A stretch of DNA of 64,000 nt from Cumulibacter manganitolerans (GTDB taxonomy: Bacteria > Actinomycetota > Actinomycetes > Mycobacteriales > Antricoccaceae), in contig NZ_WBKP01000002.1 of the NCBI RefSeq assembly GCF_009602465.1, positions 62,001 through 126,000 of the forward strand, in the 5' to 3' direction. The notes beneath the pieces are model-generated. The model ran no database searches. It saw nothing but the letters and a program-made list of their open reading frames with translations, and was not told the DNA's origin. Positions 8,694 to 19,595 of the stretch are shown in pieces. The translations under genes and the position numbers were made by a program. Each line of letters opens with the position of its first letter. Within the stretch, counting starts at the first letter, position 1.

Positions 8694-9955
8694 TCACTCC
8701 TTCTCTGTTGTAGGGGGCGCGAGTACGGCGGCTGCGTCGTACATCGCACGAATCTCGTCGTCGTCGAAACCGAGCTCGGCGAGGATCTGCGGCGCCTGCT
8801 CGGACAGGCCCGGGGCCGCCCTGCTCGGCTCGAGCGGTGTGTCGCTCATCTGGAAGGTCTGCCCGAGCGCCCGGTAGCGCCCGATGACCGGGTGGTCGTA
8901 GTCGCGTACCAGCCCCTCGGCCAGCGCGTGCTCGTCGAACATCAGCTCCTCGAGGTGCCGCACCGGTGCCACCGGCACGGCGTTCGCCCGCAGCACGGCG
9001 ATCCACTCGTCGGTGTCGCGCGCCATCATCGCGGTCGCGACCGACCTGCCGAAGCCGTCCGGGTCGGTGTCCGCCTGCGCCGGGTCGATACCCAGGGTGA
9101 CGGCAAGCCGGTTGCGGGCCGCCGGGCTGCCCGCGCCGACGGCGACGAACCCGTCGCGGCTGCGGAAGGCGCGGTAGTGGGCCGTGTGGTGCGACGGGTC
9201 CGGTCGGCGCGCCGCGCGGAGGTCCTCGATCTCGTCGCGGCCGGCGCCCGCGGTGCGCAGCCGTGGCAGGTCGTCGCGGACGAAGTCCTCGCGCCAGCCG
9301 TCCTTCTCATGCACGTGGGCGATCGAGTTGTTCTGCAGCGCGAGTGCACCGCCGAGCAGGGACGCCGCCACCTGCTGCCCGCGTCCGGTCACGGTGCGCG
9401 CGTACAGCGCCGCGCAGACGGCGCCGAAGAGCAGCAGCGCCGAGGAGTAGTCCGAGGCCTGCACCTCGCTGTGCAGCGGGACGCCGTCCTGCTGGGCCCC
9501 GAGCGAGCTCAGCAGCCCGGACCGGGCCTGCACCACGACATCCATACCGGGCAGGTCGGCGTCCGGCCCGGTGTGCCCGTACGCCGACACGACGCCGTAC
9601 ACGGCCCGCGGGTTGAGGCGGTGTACCGATTCGTAGTCGAGACCGCGGCGACTGGTCGCGGAGGGGCTGAGGTTGACCAGGACGACGTCCGCCTGCTGCA
9701 CGAGACGCTCGATGACCGGGCGCGCCTGCGGATGCGCCAGATCGAGGGCGATGCTCTCCTTGCCGCGGTTCTTGATCACGAACTGCCGGCTGAACTCGCG
9801 CGGCAGGCCGTCCTCGCGTGATCGGTACGCATCGCCGGCCGGCGGCTCCACCTTGATCACGCGGGCGCCCGCGTCGGCCATCAGCATGCTGCAGAACGGC
9901 ACGACGACGAACTGCCCGAACTCGACGACGGTGATGCCCGACAGTGGCCCCGCCA

Positions 9956-9956
<1 letters not shown>
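8694..9956 (-). CDS. CaiB/BaiF CoA-transferase family protein
   Basis: 420 residues, the normal length of class III CoA-transferases, which move CoA between carboxylates through an aspartyl-CoA thioester. The opening GPLSGITVVEFGQFVVVPFC and the segment DAGARVIKVEPPAGD are typical. The predicted catalytic Asp is in PGMDVVVQARSG (about residue 168). ATG at 9956 with TGATG overlap to the ABC ATPase upstream. Within this operon it probably activates or recycles CoA for the imported substrate, alongside the ligase-like gene at 16381. Donor and acceptor acids are unknown. Confidence 0.9.
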
Positions 9957-11040
<1,084 letters not shown>

Positions 11041-11044
<4 letters not shown>

Positions 11045-12075
11045 TTCGCCCCTTCCAGGTCGAGCTCGTCGGTGCGCACGCACCGTGCGGTGCGGCCCTC
11101 GCCGACGCTGCGCAGGTCGATCACGCCCGAGGTGCAGATCTCCTCGGCGTACGGGCACCGCGGGTGGAAGCGGCAGCCGTCCGGCATCGCCCACGGCTCG
11201 GGCGTGCGGCCGGGGATCGAGGCGAGACGCTGTCCGCGGGGGCCGAGCTGCGGCATCGCGGTCAGCAGGCCCTCGGCGTACGGGTGCTTCGGCTGGACGA
11301 AAAGGTCACGTCCCACGGCGGTCTCGACGACCTGCCCTGCATACATCACCACGACCTTGTCGCAGAGCTCCGCGACGACGCCGAGATCGTGGGTGATGAA
11401 CACGATGCTCGTCCCGGTCTCGTCCCGCATCCGCCGGAGGAGCTCCAGGATCTGCGCCTGCACCGTCACGTCCAGTGCCGTGGTGGGCTCGTCGGCGATG
11501 AGCAGCTTGGGCTCGCAGACCAGCGCCATCGCGATCATCGCCCGCTGGCGCATGCCGCCGGAGAACTCGTGCGGGTAGTCGTTCACCCGGCGCGCCGCGT
11601 TGGGGATCCCCACCAGGTCGAGCATCTCGGCCGCCCGCCGGGTTGCGGCCGCCCGCTTGCCGCCACGGTGCACCCGCCACGCCTCACCGATCTGGTCGCC
11701 GATGGTGAACGCCGGGTTCAGGCTCGTCATCGGCTCCTGGAAGATCATCGAGATCTCGTTGCCCCGGATGTCGCGCATCCGCTGCTCGGAGATCGAGGTG
11801 AGGTCCTCGTCGCCGTACCAGATGTGGCCGCCGGAGATCCGGCCCGGCGGAGTGGGGATGAGGCCGAGGATGGAGAGGCTGGTGACCGTCTTGCCGGATC
11901 CCGACTCGCCGACCAGGCCGACGATCTCGCCGGGGGCCACGTCGAAGGAGACCCGGTCGACGACGTTCGCCCAGCCATGATCGGTGGCGAAGTCGATCTG
12001 GAGCTCGTCCATGCGCAGCAACGGCTTGCCGGCAGCTCGCGGGAGGTCGACGGTCTCTGCGGCGGGGTTCGTCAT
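11041..12075 (-). CDS. Dpp/Opp-type ABC transporter ATP-binding protein (first ATPase)
   Basis: 344 residues with Walker [10 protein letters not shown]-loop [12 protein letters not shown], signature [15 protein letters not shown], Walker [13 protein letters not shown] and switch ITHDLGVV. The C-terminal Cys-containing oligopeptide-transporter segment [15 protein letters not shown] follows, as in DppD/OppD. It forms the heterodimeric ATPase with the next gene. The ATG at 12075 directly abuts the permease stop at 12076 without overlap. The canonical order of substrate-binding protein, two permeases and two ATPases is preserved. Confidence 0.93.
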
Positions 12076-13005
12076 CTAGTCGCCCTTCCGGGTCTCGCGG
12101 CCGAAGCTGTCGCGCAGCCCGTCGCCGATCAGGTTGAAGGAGATGGTGGCGAGCGCGATCGCGACGCCGGGGTAGACGACGAGCAGCGGTGCCTTGCGGA
12201 TGTCCTCGAAGCCGCGGCCCAGCATGTTGCCCCAGCTGGGAGTCGGCGGAATGACGCCGAGACCGAGCAGGCTGAGCGCCGCCTCCGCGAGCAGCGCCGC
12301 CGCGAGCAACAGCGAGATCTGCACCAGGAGGGGGGAGAGGATGTTGGGCAGGATCCTGGTGCGGATGATCCGGAAGGCGCTGGAGCCGATGCTGATCGAC
12401 GCCTCGACGTAGGTCTCCGCGCGCACCGCGAGGGCGGAGCTGCGCACCACCCGGAACAGGCGCGGCGAGTACACCACGCCGAGGGCGACCATGGCCGTGC
12501 TGAGCCCCGGGCCGCGGGCGGCGATGATCGCCATCGCCAGCAGGACGGCGGGGAACGTCATCAGGATGTCGGCGATCCGGCTCATCGCCCAGTCGGTCCG
12601 GCCGCCGAAGTAGCCGGCGATCAGCCCGGTCGGGACGCCGACCACGATGGCGATCCCGACCGCGGTAGCGGCGGCCAGCAGCGAGATGCGCCCGGCGAAC
12701 AGCAGCCGGCTGAAGGTGTCGCGACCGAGCGAGTCGGTGCCCAGCCAGTGGTCGGCGGTGGTGCCGGCGAGCCGGTTCGCCACGTCGATCTGCTCCGGCT
12801 TGTACGGCGCGACCAGCGGTGCGAACGCCGACGACAGCACGATGAGCAGCAGCACGACCAGGGCCGCGACGGCGAGCTTGTTGGCGAGGAACCGGCGCAG
12901 GAACCGCCGGGTGCCCGGCGCCCTGGGCAGCTCGACGGCAGCGATCGGGGTCGGATCGGCCGACGTCGCGACCATGGCGTCTGGGGTGTGCTCGGGTGTG
13001 CTCAT
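12076..13005 (-). CDS. Dpp/Opp-type ABC transporter permease (DppC-like)
   Basis: 309 residues: a cytoplasmic N-terminal tail of about 35 residues, the OppC-type N-terminal helix (LAVAALVVLLLIVLSSAFAP), the periplasmic-loop signature HWLGTDSLGRDTFSRLLFAG, and about five further membrane helices. The EAA cytoplasmic loop is ETYVEASISIGSSAFRIIRT. The product should form the channel with the DppB-like permease. The ATG at 13005 overlaps the preceding permease stop (ATGA). Confidence 0.92.
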   Translation of the reverse strand: MSTPEHTPDAMVATSADPTPIAAVELPRAPGTRRFLRRFLANKLAVAALVVLLLIVLSSAFAPLVAPYKPEQIDVANRLAGTTADHWLGTDSLGRDTFSRLLFAGRISLLAAATAVGIAIVVGVPTGLIAGYFGGRTDWAMSRIADILMTFPAVLLAMAIIAARGPGLSTAMVALGVVYSPRLFRVVRSSALAVRAETYVEASISIGSSAFRIIRTRILPNILSPLLVQISLLLAAALLAEAALSLLGLGVIPPTPSWGNMLGRGFEDIRKAPLLVVYPGVAIALATISFNLIGDGLRDSFGRETRKGD

Positions 13006-13943
13006 GACTGCCGAATCCGTGGGTTGAAGTAGCCGTAGGAGATGTCGACCAGCAGGTTGATGAGCAGCACCATGATGGCGGTGAACAGCAGCACCCCTTG
13101 CACCATGGGGAAGTCGCGCTGGAAGACGGACTGGTAGGCCAGCTGGCCCAGACCGGGAAGGACGAACAGGTTCTCGATGACGACGGTGCCGCCGATGAGC
13201 CGGTTGGCTTCGAGGCCGAACACCGTCACGACGGGCACGGCGGCGTTCTTCAGGGCGTGCTTGGCGATCACCCGTGTGCGGGCGAGGCCCTTGGCGTTCG
13301 CGGTGCGGATGTAGTCCTCGTTCATGACCGTCGCCACGCTGGCGCGCGTCTGCCGCGCGATCACCGCCATAGGGGCGATCGAGAGCGACAGTGCGGGAAG
13401 CACGAGATGCAGGAACCATTGGACGGGGTCGTCGGTGAGGTTGACGTAGCCCACGGCGGGAAGGATCTGCGGGTCGATGGCGAACGCGAGGACGAGCATC
13501 ATGCCGACCCAGAAGTACGGGATGGCGACGCCGATGCTCGCGGTCACCGTCGCCGCGCGGTCGATCCAGGTGCCGGGATGCAGACCCGCGACCAGGCCCA
13601 GGGCGACGCCCAGCAGGATCGCGATCAGCAGCGAGACGACGACCAGGGACAGGGTGACCGGCAGCCGGCTCATGATCGAGCTCATGACCGACTCGTGGGT
13701 GAACAGGGACTTCCCGAAATCACCCTGGAACGCCGAGCTCAGCCAATCCCAGTAGCGATGGAAGAACGGATCGTTCAGGCCGAGCTGCTCGCGAACCTGG
13801 TCGATCTTCTCCTGCGTCGGGTTCTGCCCGGCGAGCTGGGTCGCCGGGTCTCCGGTCAGCAGGATCAAGCAGAAGATCAGAAAGCTGACGACGATCAGCA
13901 GCGGGATGGTCGCCGCCAGACGGCGGGTGATGAGCTGGAGCAC
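13002..13943 (-). CDS. Dpp/Opp-type ABC transporter permease (DppB-like)
   Basis: 313 residues with six predicted membrane helices. It begins with the standard MLQLITRRLAATIPLLIVVS helix and carries the EAA loop YIRTANAKGLARTRVIAKHA; GLEANRLIGGTVVIENLF precedes the last helices. It is separated from the substrate-binding protein stop by 51 bases that contain a strong hairpin (13959-13987). Confidence 0.92.
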   Translation of the reverse strand: MLQLITRRLAATIPLLIVVSFLIFCLILLTGDPATQLAGQNPTQEKIDQVREQLGLNDPFFHRYWDWLSSAFQGDFGKSLFTHESVMSSIMSRLPVTLSLVVVSLLIAILLGVALGLVAGLHPGTWIDRAATVTASIGVAIPYFWVGMMLVLAFAIDPQILPAVGYVNLTDDPVQWFLHLVLPALSLSIAPMAVIARQTRASVATVMNEDYIRTANAKGLARTRVIAKHALKNAAVPVVTVFGLEANRLIGGTVVIENLFVLPGLGQLAYQSVFQRDFPMVQGVLLFTAIMVLLINLLVDISYGYFNPRIRQS

Positions 13944-13958
13944 CGATACCTCCGAAAG

Positions 13959-13987
13959 GGTGGGGCCAGGACTGGCCTGGCCCCACC
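13959..13987 (-). promoter_or_regulatory. Strong stem-loop between binding-protein and permease genes
   Basis: Twelve perfectly paired bases (GGTGGGGCCAGG with CCTGGCCCCACC) around a 5-base loop, placed between the substrate-binding protein stop (13995) and the permease start (13943). Hairpins at this spot in ABC importer operons are known to protect the upstream transcript or attenuate downstream expression, giving an excess of binding protein. That role here is inferred from position. Confidence 0.7.
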
Positions 13988-13994
13988 GGTCGGG

Positions 13995-15581
13995 CTACTT
14001 CTTCTTGGCCACGCCGCGGAACTGGCGCGTGGCGTCTGCGTAGATCTCGACGCCCATCGTCTTGTCGTTCATCACGAACGGCGTCGTGAGGTGGCAGAGC
14101 GTGACGAACGGCGCGGCCTCGTCGTGCGCGACCTGGAACAGCTTCGAGTACGACTTGCCGCGCTCCTCGTTGCTCTTGCCCGACAGCGCCTCCTTCGCCA
14201 GATCCGTGATCTTGTCGTTGCTCCAGCCGCCGGGATTGTTGAATCCGTCGGGACTCAGGTACGACTCGACCTGGATGCTCGGATCCTGCTCCGCCTTCTG
14301 CTCGAACAGCGACGCGTCGGAGGTCTTCGCCACGGAGAAGTCGTCGGCGAGCTTGCCGATGTCCACCGGGACGATGTTCATCTTGATGTTGACCGCCTGC
14401 AGGTTCGCCTGGATGACCTCGGCGATCTGCTGGTACAGCGCCAGGTTCACGACTTCGAGGGTGAACTCGAAGCCCTTGTCGAGGCCGGCCTTCTTCAGCA
14501 GGTCGGTCGCCTTCCCTGGGTCGTAGGCGTACTTGTCCGGGCCCAGGTCGGCGTTCGCGGCGAAGTAGAAGTCCGGGTACATCTGGATGCCGGGCTTGCA
14601 GAAGCCGTCGGTGACGGCCGAGATCGACTTGCGGTCGATCGCGTAGTTCAGCGCCTGCCGGACCTCCTTCTTGCCGAACTCGGCCTTCTTGGTGTTCAAG
14701 GCGATGTTGTAGCTCGACAGGCTCGGTGCCTCGCACACGACCTGCTTGGCCTGCTTCGCGGCGTCGTACATGCTGGCGCGCAGGAACGTGCTGTCGGACT
14801 GCCCGGTGATGACCGAGTTGAGCCGGGCGTTGTCGTCACCGGAGATGAGGTAGTTCATCTTCGCCACGTGCAGCGAGTCCGGATCCCAGTACTTGTCGAC
14901 CGCGGTGTACTCCACCTTCGAGCCCGGCTGGTAGGCGGTGACCTTGAACGCTCCGGACCCGCCGGTCGGCGTCAGGGCCTGCTTGGGGTCGTTGAAGACG
15001 GCCGGGCTCATCATCATCCCCGCGGAACCCGCCAGGACCGGGATCAGGGCCGGCGCGCCGCTGTTCGTCGTGATGGTGACGGTGTCCTTGTCGACGACCT
15101 TGATGTCGGCGACGTCGCTCAACGCCTGCTCGTTCCAGCCTCCCGGCGTCTTGTTGCGCTCGAGGTTGGCCTTGACGGACGCCGCGTCGAACGGGGTGCC
15201 GTCGTGGTAGGTCCAGTTGTCGATCAGGTTCATGGTGACCGACTTGCCGTCGTCGCTGATCTTCCAGTCCTTGGCCAGCATCGGCTTCGGTTCACCCGCG
15301 GCGTCCACGTGCACCAGGCTGTCGTAGATGGGGTAGAGGTACATCTGGCTGTTGTTCGTGGTGATCTTGTTCGGGTCGAAGCTGGTGTTGCCGACGCTGT
15401 AGATCCAGGTGAACGTCGCCGTCGGGTCGATCTGCGCCTTGTCGACGGGTGGGCAGTCGCTGGTCTGCGCCTTGCGCTCGGACGCGCCCTGGGAGGACGA
15501 GGACGAGCTGCCGCCTCCGCAGGCGGTGGTCAACGCAAGACAAGCAACGGCGAGCGCTGCAGTGAGTCCCTTGTGCCGCAT
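13995..15581 (-). CDS. ABC transporter substrate-binding lipoprotein (family 5)
   Basis: 528 residues, the usual length of family-5 (peptide/nickel/opine) binding proteins. Lipobox LTTAC places the lipidated Cys at about residue 21, followed by a Gly/Ser linker. The family signature (YPIYDSLVHVDAAGEPKPML, LAKDWKISDDGKSVTMNL, FDAASVKANLERN) and the hinge segment VRQALNYAIDRKSI are present. The ATG at 15581 has an AAGGAG site. It should capture the substrate outside the cell. Its neighbours are CoA-activating and beta-oxidation enzymes, which suggests an acid or acyl compound rather than a peptide; the sequence cannot decide. Confidence 0.93.
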   Translation of the reverse strand: MRHKGLTAALAVACLALTTACGGGSSSSSSQGASERKAQTSDCPPVDKAQIDPTATFTWIYSVGNTSFDPNKITTNNSQMYLYPIYDSLVHVDAAGEPKPMLAKDWKISDDGKSVTMNLIDNWTYHDGTPFDAASVKANLERNKTPGGWNEQALSDVADIKVVDKDTVTITTNSGAPALIPVLAGSAGMMMSPAVFNDPKQALTPTGGSGAFKVTAYQPGSKVEYTAVDKYWDPDSLHVAKMNYLISGDDNARLNSVITGQSDSTFLRASMYDAAKQAKQVVCEAPSLSSYNIALNTKKAEFGKKEVRQALNYAIDRKSISAVTDGFCKPGIQMYPDFYFAANADLGPDKYAYDPGKATDLLKKAGLDKGFEFTLEVVNLALYQQIAEVIQANLQAVNIKMNIVPVDIGKLADDFSVAKTSDASLFEQKAEQDPSIQVESYLSPDGFNNPGGWSNDKITDLAKEALSGKSNEERGKSYSKLFQVAHDEAAPFVTLCHLTTPFVMNDKTMGVEIYADATRQFRGVAKKK

Positions 15582-15609
15582 GGTTTCTCCTTGACTAGAT
15601 CGATGGCTG

Positions 15610-16347
15610 TCAGTGGCTGTTTCGCCGGCGCTGCGACCACATCTGGATGGCGCGCTCGAACTGCAGCGCTGCATCCCAGCCGAGTGCCGAGTTGTCGGTC
15701 TCGCCCCGGAACGACCGGGTCGCTTCCCGGGAGAGCTCCGGGTCCTTGGCCGGTCGTGCGGCGAGCTCCATGGCCCGGTCCTCGACCCGGTCGTCGTCGA
15801 GCGCCTCCCACGCCAGGCCCAGCTCGACCGCGCGGGCGCCGTTGACCTCCTCCTGGAACAGCCCCATGGCCGCCGTCGCCTCGCGGCCGGCGGTCCGGTG
15901 CGAGATCGTGAAGTAGCCGCCACCGGGATGCAGCCCGATCTTCAGGAACCCCGAGATGAGGCGGGCGTCGGTGGCCACGATGCGGATGTCGGTCGCCAGC
16001 AGCAGGTTCATCCCCGCCCCCACCGCTGCGCCGCGGACAGCGGCGATGGTCGGGACCTTGAGGTCGCCGACCCGGCGGAAGCCGCCGTACACCGCGCCGC
16101 TCTCCTTGTAGACCTCGTCGTCGGCCTGGTCGCGTCCCGGCACCCAGCGCCGGCGGTCGGCGCCCGAGCAGAACGTGCCCGCGGCGCCCTTGACGACGGC
16201 AGCACCGATGCTCATGTCCGCGTCGATGTCCTCGCACGCGTCCTGCAGCTGCTGGCCCATCTCGGGCGTCAGCCCGTTCTTGACGTCCGGCGAGTTCACG
16301 GTGATGACGGCGATGCCGTCCTTCTTCTCCAGGTCGATCTGGCCCAT
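15610..16347 (-). CDS. Enoyl-CoA hydratase/isomerase family protein (second copy)
   Basis: 245 residues. Crotonase-fold segments: TFCSGADRRRW near residue 58, AAVRGAAVGAGMNLLLATDIRIVA near 104-127, and FLKIGLHPGGGYFTISHRTAG. The usual first acid position is altered relative to classical hydratases, so an isomerase, hydrolase or lyase role is possible. The ATG at 16347 follows GGAAG. It is the second gene of the long operon, 33 bases after the ligase-like gene and 28 bases before the binding protein. Confidence 0.88.
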   Translation of the reverse strand: MGQIDLEKKDGIAVITVNSPDVKNGLTPEMGQQLQDACEDIDADMSIGAAVVKGAAGTFCSGADRRRWVPGRDQADDEVYKESGAVYGGFRRVGDLKVPTIAAVRGAAVGAGMNLLLATDIRIVATDARLISGFLKIGLHPGGGYFTISHRTAGREATAAMGLFQEEVNGARAVELGLAWEALDDDRVEDRAMELAARPAKDPELSREATRSFRGETDNSALGWDAALQFERAIQMWSQRRRNSH

Positions 16348-16380
16348 GCGGCTTCCTTTCGGGGAGTGGGTTGCGCGAAA

Positions 16381-18579
16381 CTAGTGGCTCTGCGGGTCGG
16401 CGTCCGGCTCGAGGCGGAGCAGCGCGTCGGCGGCAGTCGCGCCGTGGCCTTCCTCGTGCACGATCAACGGGTTGATCTCGAACTCGATCACCCGGTCGCG
16501 CGCCGCGTCGCCCAGTGCGCTGACCGCGCTCACGGCCCGAGCCGCCGCCTCGACGTCCGCCCGACGGCCACCCCGGAACGCGTCGAGCAACGGCCACGCC
16601 TGGAGCCGGCGCAGAAGCATCGACGCCTCGTGCTCGTCGACCGGCGCGGACGCCGACGCGATGTCGTGGAACACCTCGGTCGTGGTTCCGCCGAGCCCGA
16701 CGCTCACGACGGCCGGGAACCCGTCGCCGGCAGCCGTCACGCCGACGATCAGCTCCACCCCGGGACGGGCCATCGGCTCGACGTCGATGCCCGCGAGGTC
16801 CTCGACCCGGTGCCCGCGCGCCGCGGCGACCAGCGCGTCGAATGCCGCCTCGGCACCGTCGGGCGAGACGTTCAGCAGCACACCGCCGATGTCGGACTTG
16901 TGCGGGACGCTGGCCGCGTTGATCTTCATCGCCACCGGGCCGCCCACACGGTCGGCGAGGTCGCGGGCCTGGGCGCCCGACGTCGCGAGGGACGGGGTGG
17001 CGCGTTCGATGCCGAGAGCACGGAAGACGCGCGCCAGGCGGTCGGGACGGTTCTGCAGCACCGCCGGATCGACTGACATCGACGGGGACCCGGGTGCACC
17101 GGAGACCGGCGCGGGCGCGACGTGCGCGACGGTCCGCGCCAGATCGCCGGCGGAGGCGAAGATCGGTAGACCGGCGTCCCGGAAGACGCCGCGGGCGTCG
17201 AGAGTCTGCTCCCGGCTGGCCAGCCAGACGACCCACAGCGGCTTGTCGATGCTGGCCCGCGCCACGTCGACGAGCGTCTCGGCCAGGCCCGCGGCGCGCG
17301 CCCCGGTGACCATCGTCAGCACGACGGCGAGAGCGTCGACGTTCGGGTCCTCCGCGGTCAGCCGGCAGACCTCGGCGAAGTCCGCATTGCCGCTGGGGCC
17401 GCTGAGCACCTGCGCGGTCACGTCGACCGGGTTCCCGACCGCGCCGAAGGCGGGGACCAGCGGGGTCAGCGCGCGCATGGTGTCGTCGGTCAGGGTGGCC
17501 ACCTCGACGCCGTTGAGCTCGGCGTGGTCGGCCAGCAGGATTCCGGCTCCACCGGACGTCGTGACGATGCCCAGTCGGTTGCCGCGCATCTGCTGGTGAC
17601 CGGAGAGCGCGGCACCGACGGCGAGCATCTCGTCGACGTCGTCGACCAGGATGACGCCGTACCTCTCGGCGGCGGCGACCAGCGGACGGTCGTCGCCCAG
17701 CATCGCTCCGGTGTGGGACGCCGCGGCCCGCTTGCCGGCGGCCGAGCGGCCGGAGCGCAGCAGCACGAGACGCTTCCCCGCCTGCCGGGCGTGCTCGGCG
17801 AGGGCGACGAACCGGGCGCCGTCGGTGATGGCCTCGGCGTACATCAGCACCACGCGGACCTCGTCGTCGTCGACGAGGGCGTCCGCCACCTCCACGAGGT
17901 CGACGTCGGCCTGGTTGCCGGTGGAGGCCCACGCGGTCAGGCCGAGCCCCATCTCGGCCGACAGGTCCAGGACCGAGCCACCGATCGCGCCGCTCTGTCC
18001 GACGTACGCCACACCGCTGGTGCCGCGCATCTCCCGATCCGCGGCTGCGGTGAAGGTGCCGAAGAAGCTGCTCGGCACGTGGATGAGTCCTTGGCAGTTC
18101 GGCCCGATGACCCGTACGCCGGTCTCGCGCGCGATGGCGGTGAGCTCGCTCTGCATTCGGGCGCCGGCGTCGCCGACCTCGGCGAACCCGGACGCGAAGA
18201 TCACGACCACGCGCGCCCCGACCGCGGCAGCCTGCCGGACGACGTCCGCCGTGTGCTGCGCCGGCACCAGCGAGAGGACGACGTCCACAGCGCCCTCGAT
18301 CGACGCCAGGTCGGGGTAGCAACGGAGACCGTCGATCCGGTCGTAGCGCGGGTTGACCGGGTAGATGCCGCCCGCGAAGCCGTGCTGACGCAGCAGGTGG
18401 AGCGGTCGGGTCGTGATCCCGGTGCCCTTTCCCGATGCCCCGACGATCGCCACCGAACGCGGAGCGAAAAGGGATTCATACAAGGAGATGGGCTGATCGT
18501 CCGAAGACTTCGGTCCCGACCGCTCTGCGCCGGCGGCTGCCGGCGAACCGGCGTCGAGGTCACGTACTGCTTGCGGCAT
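16381..18579 (-). CDS. ADP-forming acyl-CoA synthetase-like protein (fused CoA-binding and ATP-grasp)
   Basis: 732 residues fusing the two halves of NDP-forming acyl-CoA ligases. A CoA-binding Rossmann domain comes first (SVAIVGASGKG... IYPVNPRYDRIDGLRCYPDL), then succinyl-CoA ligase-like domains with a probable phospho-histidine loop AASHTGAMLGDD (about residue 285). The C-terminal ATP-grasp part contains PVAMKINAASVPHKSDIGGV. Such proteins make acyl-CoA from acid, CoA and ATP while releasing ADP; some family members are protein acetyltransferases, but no GNAT domain is visible here. It is the first gene of the operon, facing the TetR gene across the inverted repeat at 18623-18666. Confidence 0.88.
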   Translation of the reverse strand: MPQAVRDLDAGSPAAAGAERSGPKSSDDQPISLYESLFAPRSVAIVGASGKGTGITTRPLHLLRQHGFAGGIYPVNPRYDRIDGLRCYPDLASIEGAVDVVLSLVPAQHTADVVRQAAAVGARVVVIFASGFAEVGDAGARMQSELTAIARETGVRVIGPNCQGLIHVPSSFFGTFTAAADREMRGTSGVAYVGQSGAIGGSVLDLSAEMGLGLTAWASTGNQADVDLVEVADALVDDDEVRVVLMYAEAITDGARFVALAEHARQAGKRLVLLRSGRSAAGKRAAASHTGAMLGDDRPLVAAAERYGVILVDDVDEMLAVGAALSGHQQMRGNRLGIVTTSGGAGILLADHAELNGVEVATLTDDTMRALTPLVPAFGAVGNPVDVTAQVLSGPSGNADFAEVCRLTAEDPNVDALAVVLTMVTGARAAGLAETLVDVARASIDKPLWVVWLASREQTLDARGVFRDAGLPIFASAGDLARTVAHVAPAPVSGAPGSPSMSVDPAVLQNRPDRLARVFRALGIERATPSLATSGAQARDLADRVGGPVAMKINAASVPHKSDIGGVLLNVSPDGAEAAFDALVAAARGHRVEDLAGIDVEPMARPGVELIVGVTAAGDGFPAVVSVGLGGTTTEVFHDIASASAPVDEHEASMLLRRLQAWPLLDAFRGGRRADVEAAARAVSAVSALGDAARDRVIEFEINPLIVHEEGHGATAADALLRLEPDADPQSH

Positions 18580-18622
18580 GCCATCCCGTTTCGGTCGCGC
18601 CGGTTGTGATCTGCGTCAAAAA

Positions 18623-18666
18623 TTGACACCGACGTCATACTCATCTGAAACTGATGTCGGTGTCAA
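18623..18666. promoter_or_regulatory. Inverted-repeat operator between the catabolic operon and the TetR gene
   Basis: TTGACACCGACGTCA and TGATGTCGGTGTCAA form 15-bp arms with a single mismatch around a 14-base spacer. Each arm starts with TTGACA, a possible -35 element facing outward, so one bound regulator could control both directions. The divergent TetR gene starts at 18807 and the operon at 18579. Binding by that TetR protein is inferred. Confidence 0.75.
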
Positions 18667-18806
18667 TACTGTTCGGCAAACAAAGGCGGCACTGGTCGTG
18701 CCTGCGTCTTCCTGCGCGATGCGTATCACCGCCCGGCGCCGCTCCCGCGCCAGTAATGTCGTGGCAGGTTCGGGGCACTGCGGAGCCGGGACGTGGAAGG
18801 TGATGC

Positions 18807-19595
18807 ATGACCGAGGAATCTGCCGAGGTGGCCAGGGAAAAGCTCGAGGCGATGACGCCGAAGGCGCGGCGCACGAGAGAACGTCTCATCGTCGCGGCGC
18901 GGGTCGTGTTCGAGCGCGATGGCTTCCTCAATGCCCGGGTGGTCGACATCGCCGGCGAGGCGAAGGTGGCGCACGGGACCTTCTACACGTACTTCGACTC
19001 GAAGACCGACATCTTTCGCGCGGTGGTCACCGAGTTCTCGCCCGGGATCTACCGGCCGGATACCGCGGACCGGTCACTGACCAGGATCCAGCGCATCGAG
19101 CGGGGGAACGAGCAGTTCTACCGGGTCTACCTGCAGAACCTGCGGCTGATGGCGCTGATGGAGCAGGCCGCGACATTCGACGAGCAGCTGCACGCGATGC
19201 GCATCCAGCTGCGTCATCGTGCCGAGCGTCAGATCCTCGGGCTGGTCAAGCGGCAGCAGCAGAACGGCACGCTCGGCAGCCACCTCGATCCGGACATGGT
19301 GGCCAGTGCGCTCGTCGCCATGACGACGCATTCCTTCTATACCTGGCATGTGACCGAGAGCCGCGACTACGACTTCGACCGGGCCAACAAGACACTCACC
19401 TATCTCTGGGCGAATGCGCTCGGCCTGCGCGCAGAGCCCGCGGACGAGGAGTTCTACCAGTCCCTGGGCGGCGCAGCCGTCGCGCTGCCTGCGAAGGCCG
19501 CCTCCCGCAAGGCGTCCGCGCGGAAGACGGCCGCGAAGGTGGCAACGAGCGACAAGTCGCCGGTCAAGAAGTCGGCTGCGGCACCTCGGCGGTGA
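18807..19595 (+). CDS. TetR-family regulator with a Lys/Ala-rich C-terminal tail
   Basis: 262 residues. The N-terminal HTH domain is typical (RTRERLIVAARVVFERDGF..ARVVDIAGEAKVAHGTFYTYFDSKTDIF, about residues 21-70), followed by a TetR ligand-binding domain to about residue 222. The last roughly 35 residues are a basic low-complexity tail (AKAASRKASARKTAAK... SPVKKSAAAPRR) like the tails of actinobacterial HU-type histone-like proteins, and unusual for TetR repressors. GGAAGG precedes the ATG. It is divergent from the 14-kb catabolic operon, so it probably represses that operon through the inverted repeat at 18623. The ligand is likely an acyl-CoA intermediate (inference). Confidence 0.88.
   Translation: MTEESAEVAREKLEAMTPKARRTRERLIVAARVVFERDGFLNARVVDIAGEAKVAHGTFYTYFDSKTDIFRAVVTEFSPGIYRPDTADRSLTRIQRIERGNEQFYRVYLQNLRLMALMEQAATFDEQLHAMRIQLRHRAERQILGLVKRQQQNGTLGSHLDPDMVASALVAMTTHSFYTWHVTESRDYDFDRANKTLTYLWANALGLRAEPADEEFYQSLGGAAVALPAKAASRKASARKTAAKVATSDKSPVKKSAAAPRR

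Noticed and set aside
13098-15845. 915-codon plus-strand open frame across the ABC permease and binding-protein genes
   Set aside because: It lies opposite clearly recognisable permease and binding-protein genes; its composition (long runs of Arg, Asp, Val, Gly) is typical of antisense frames.
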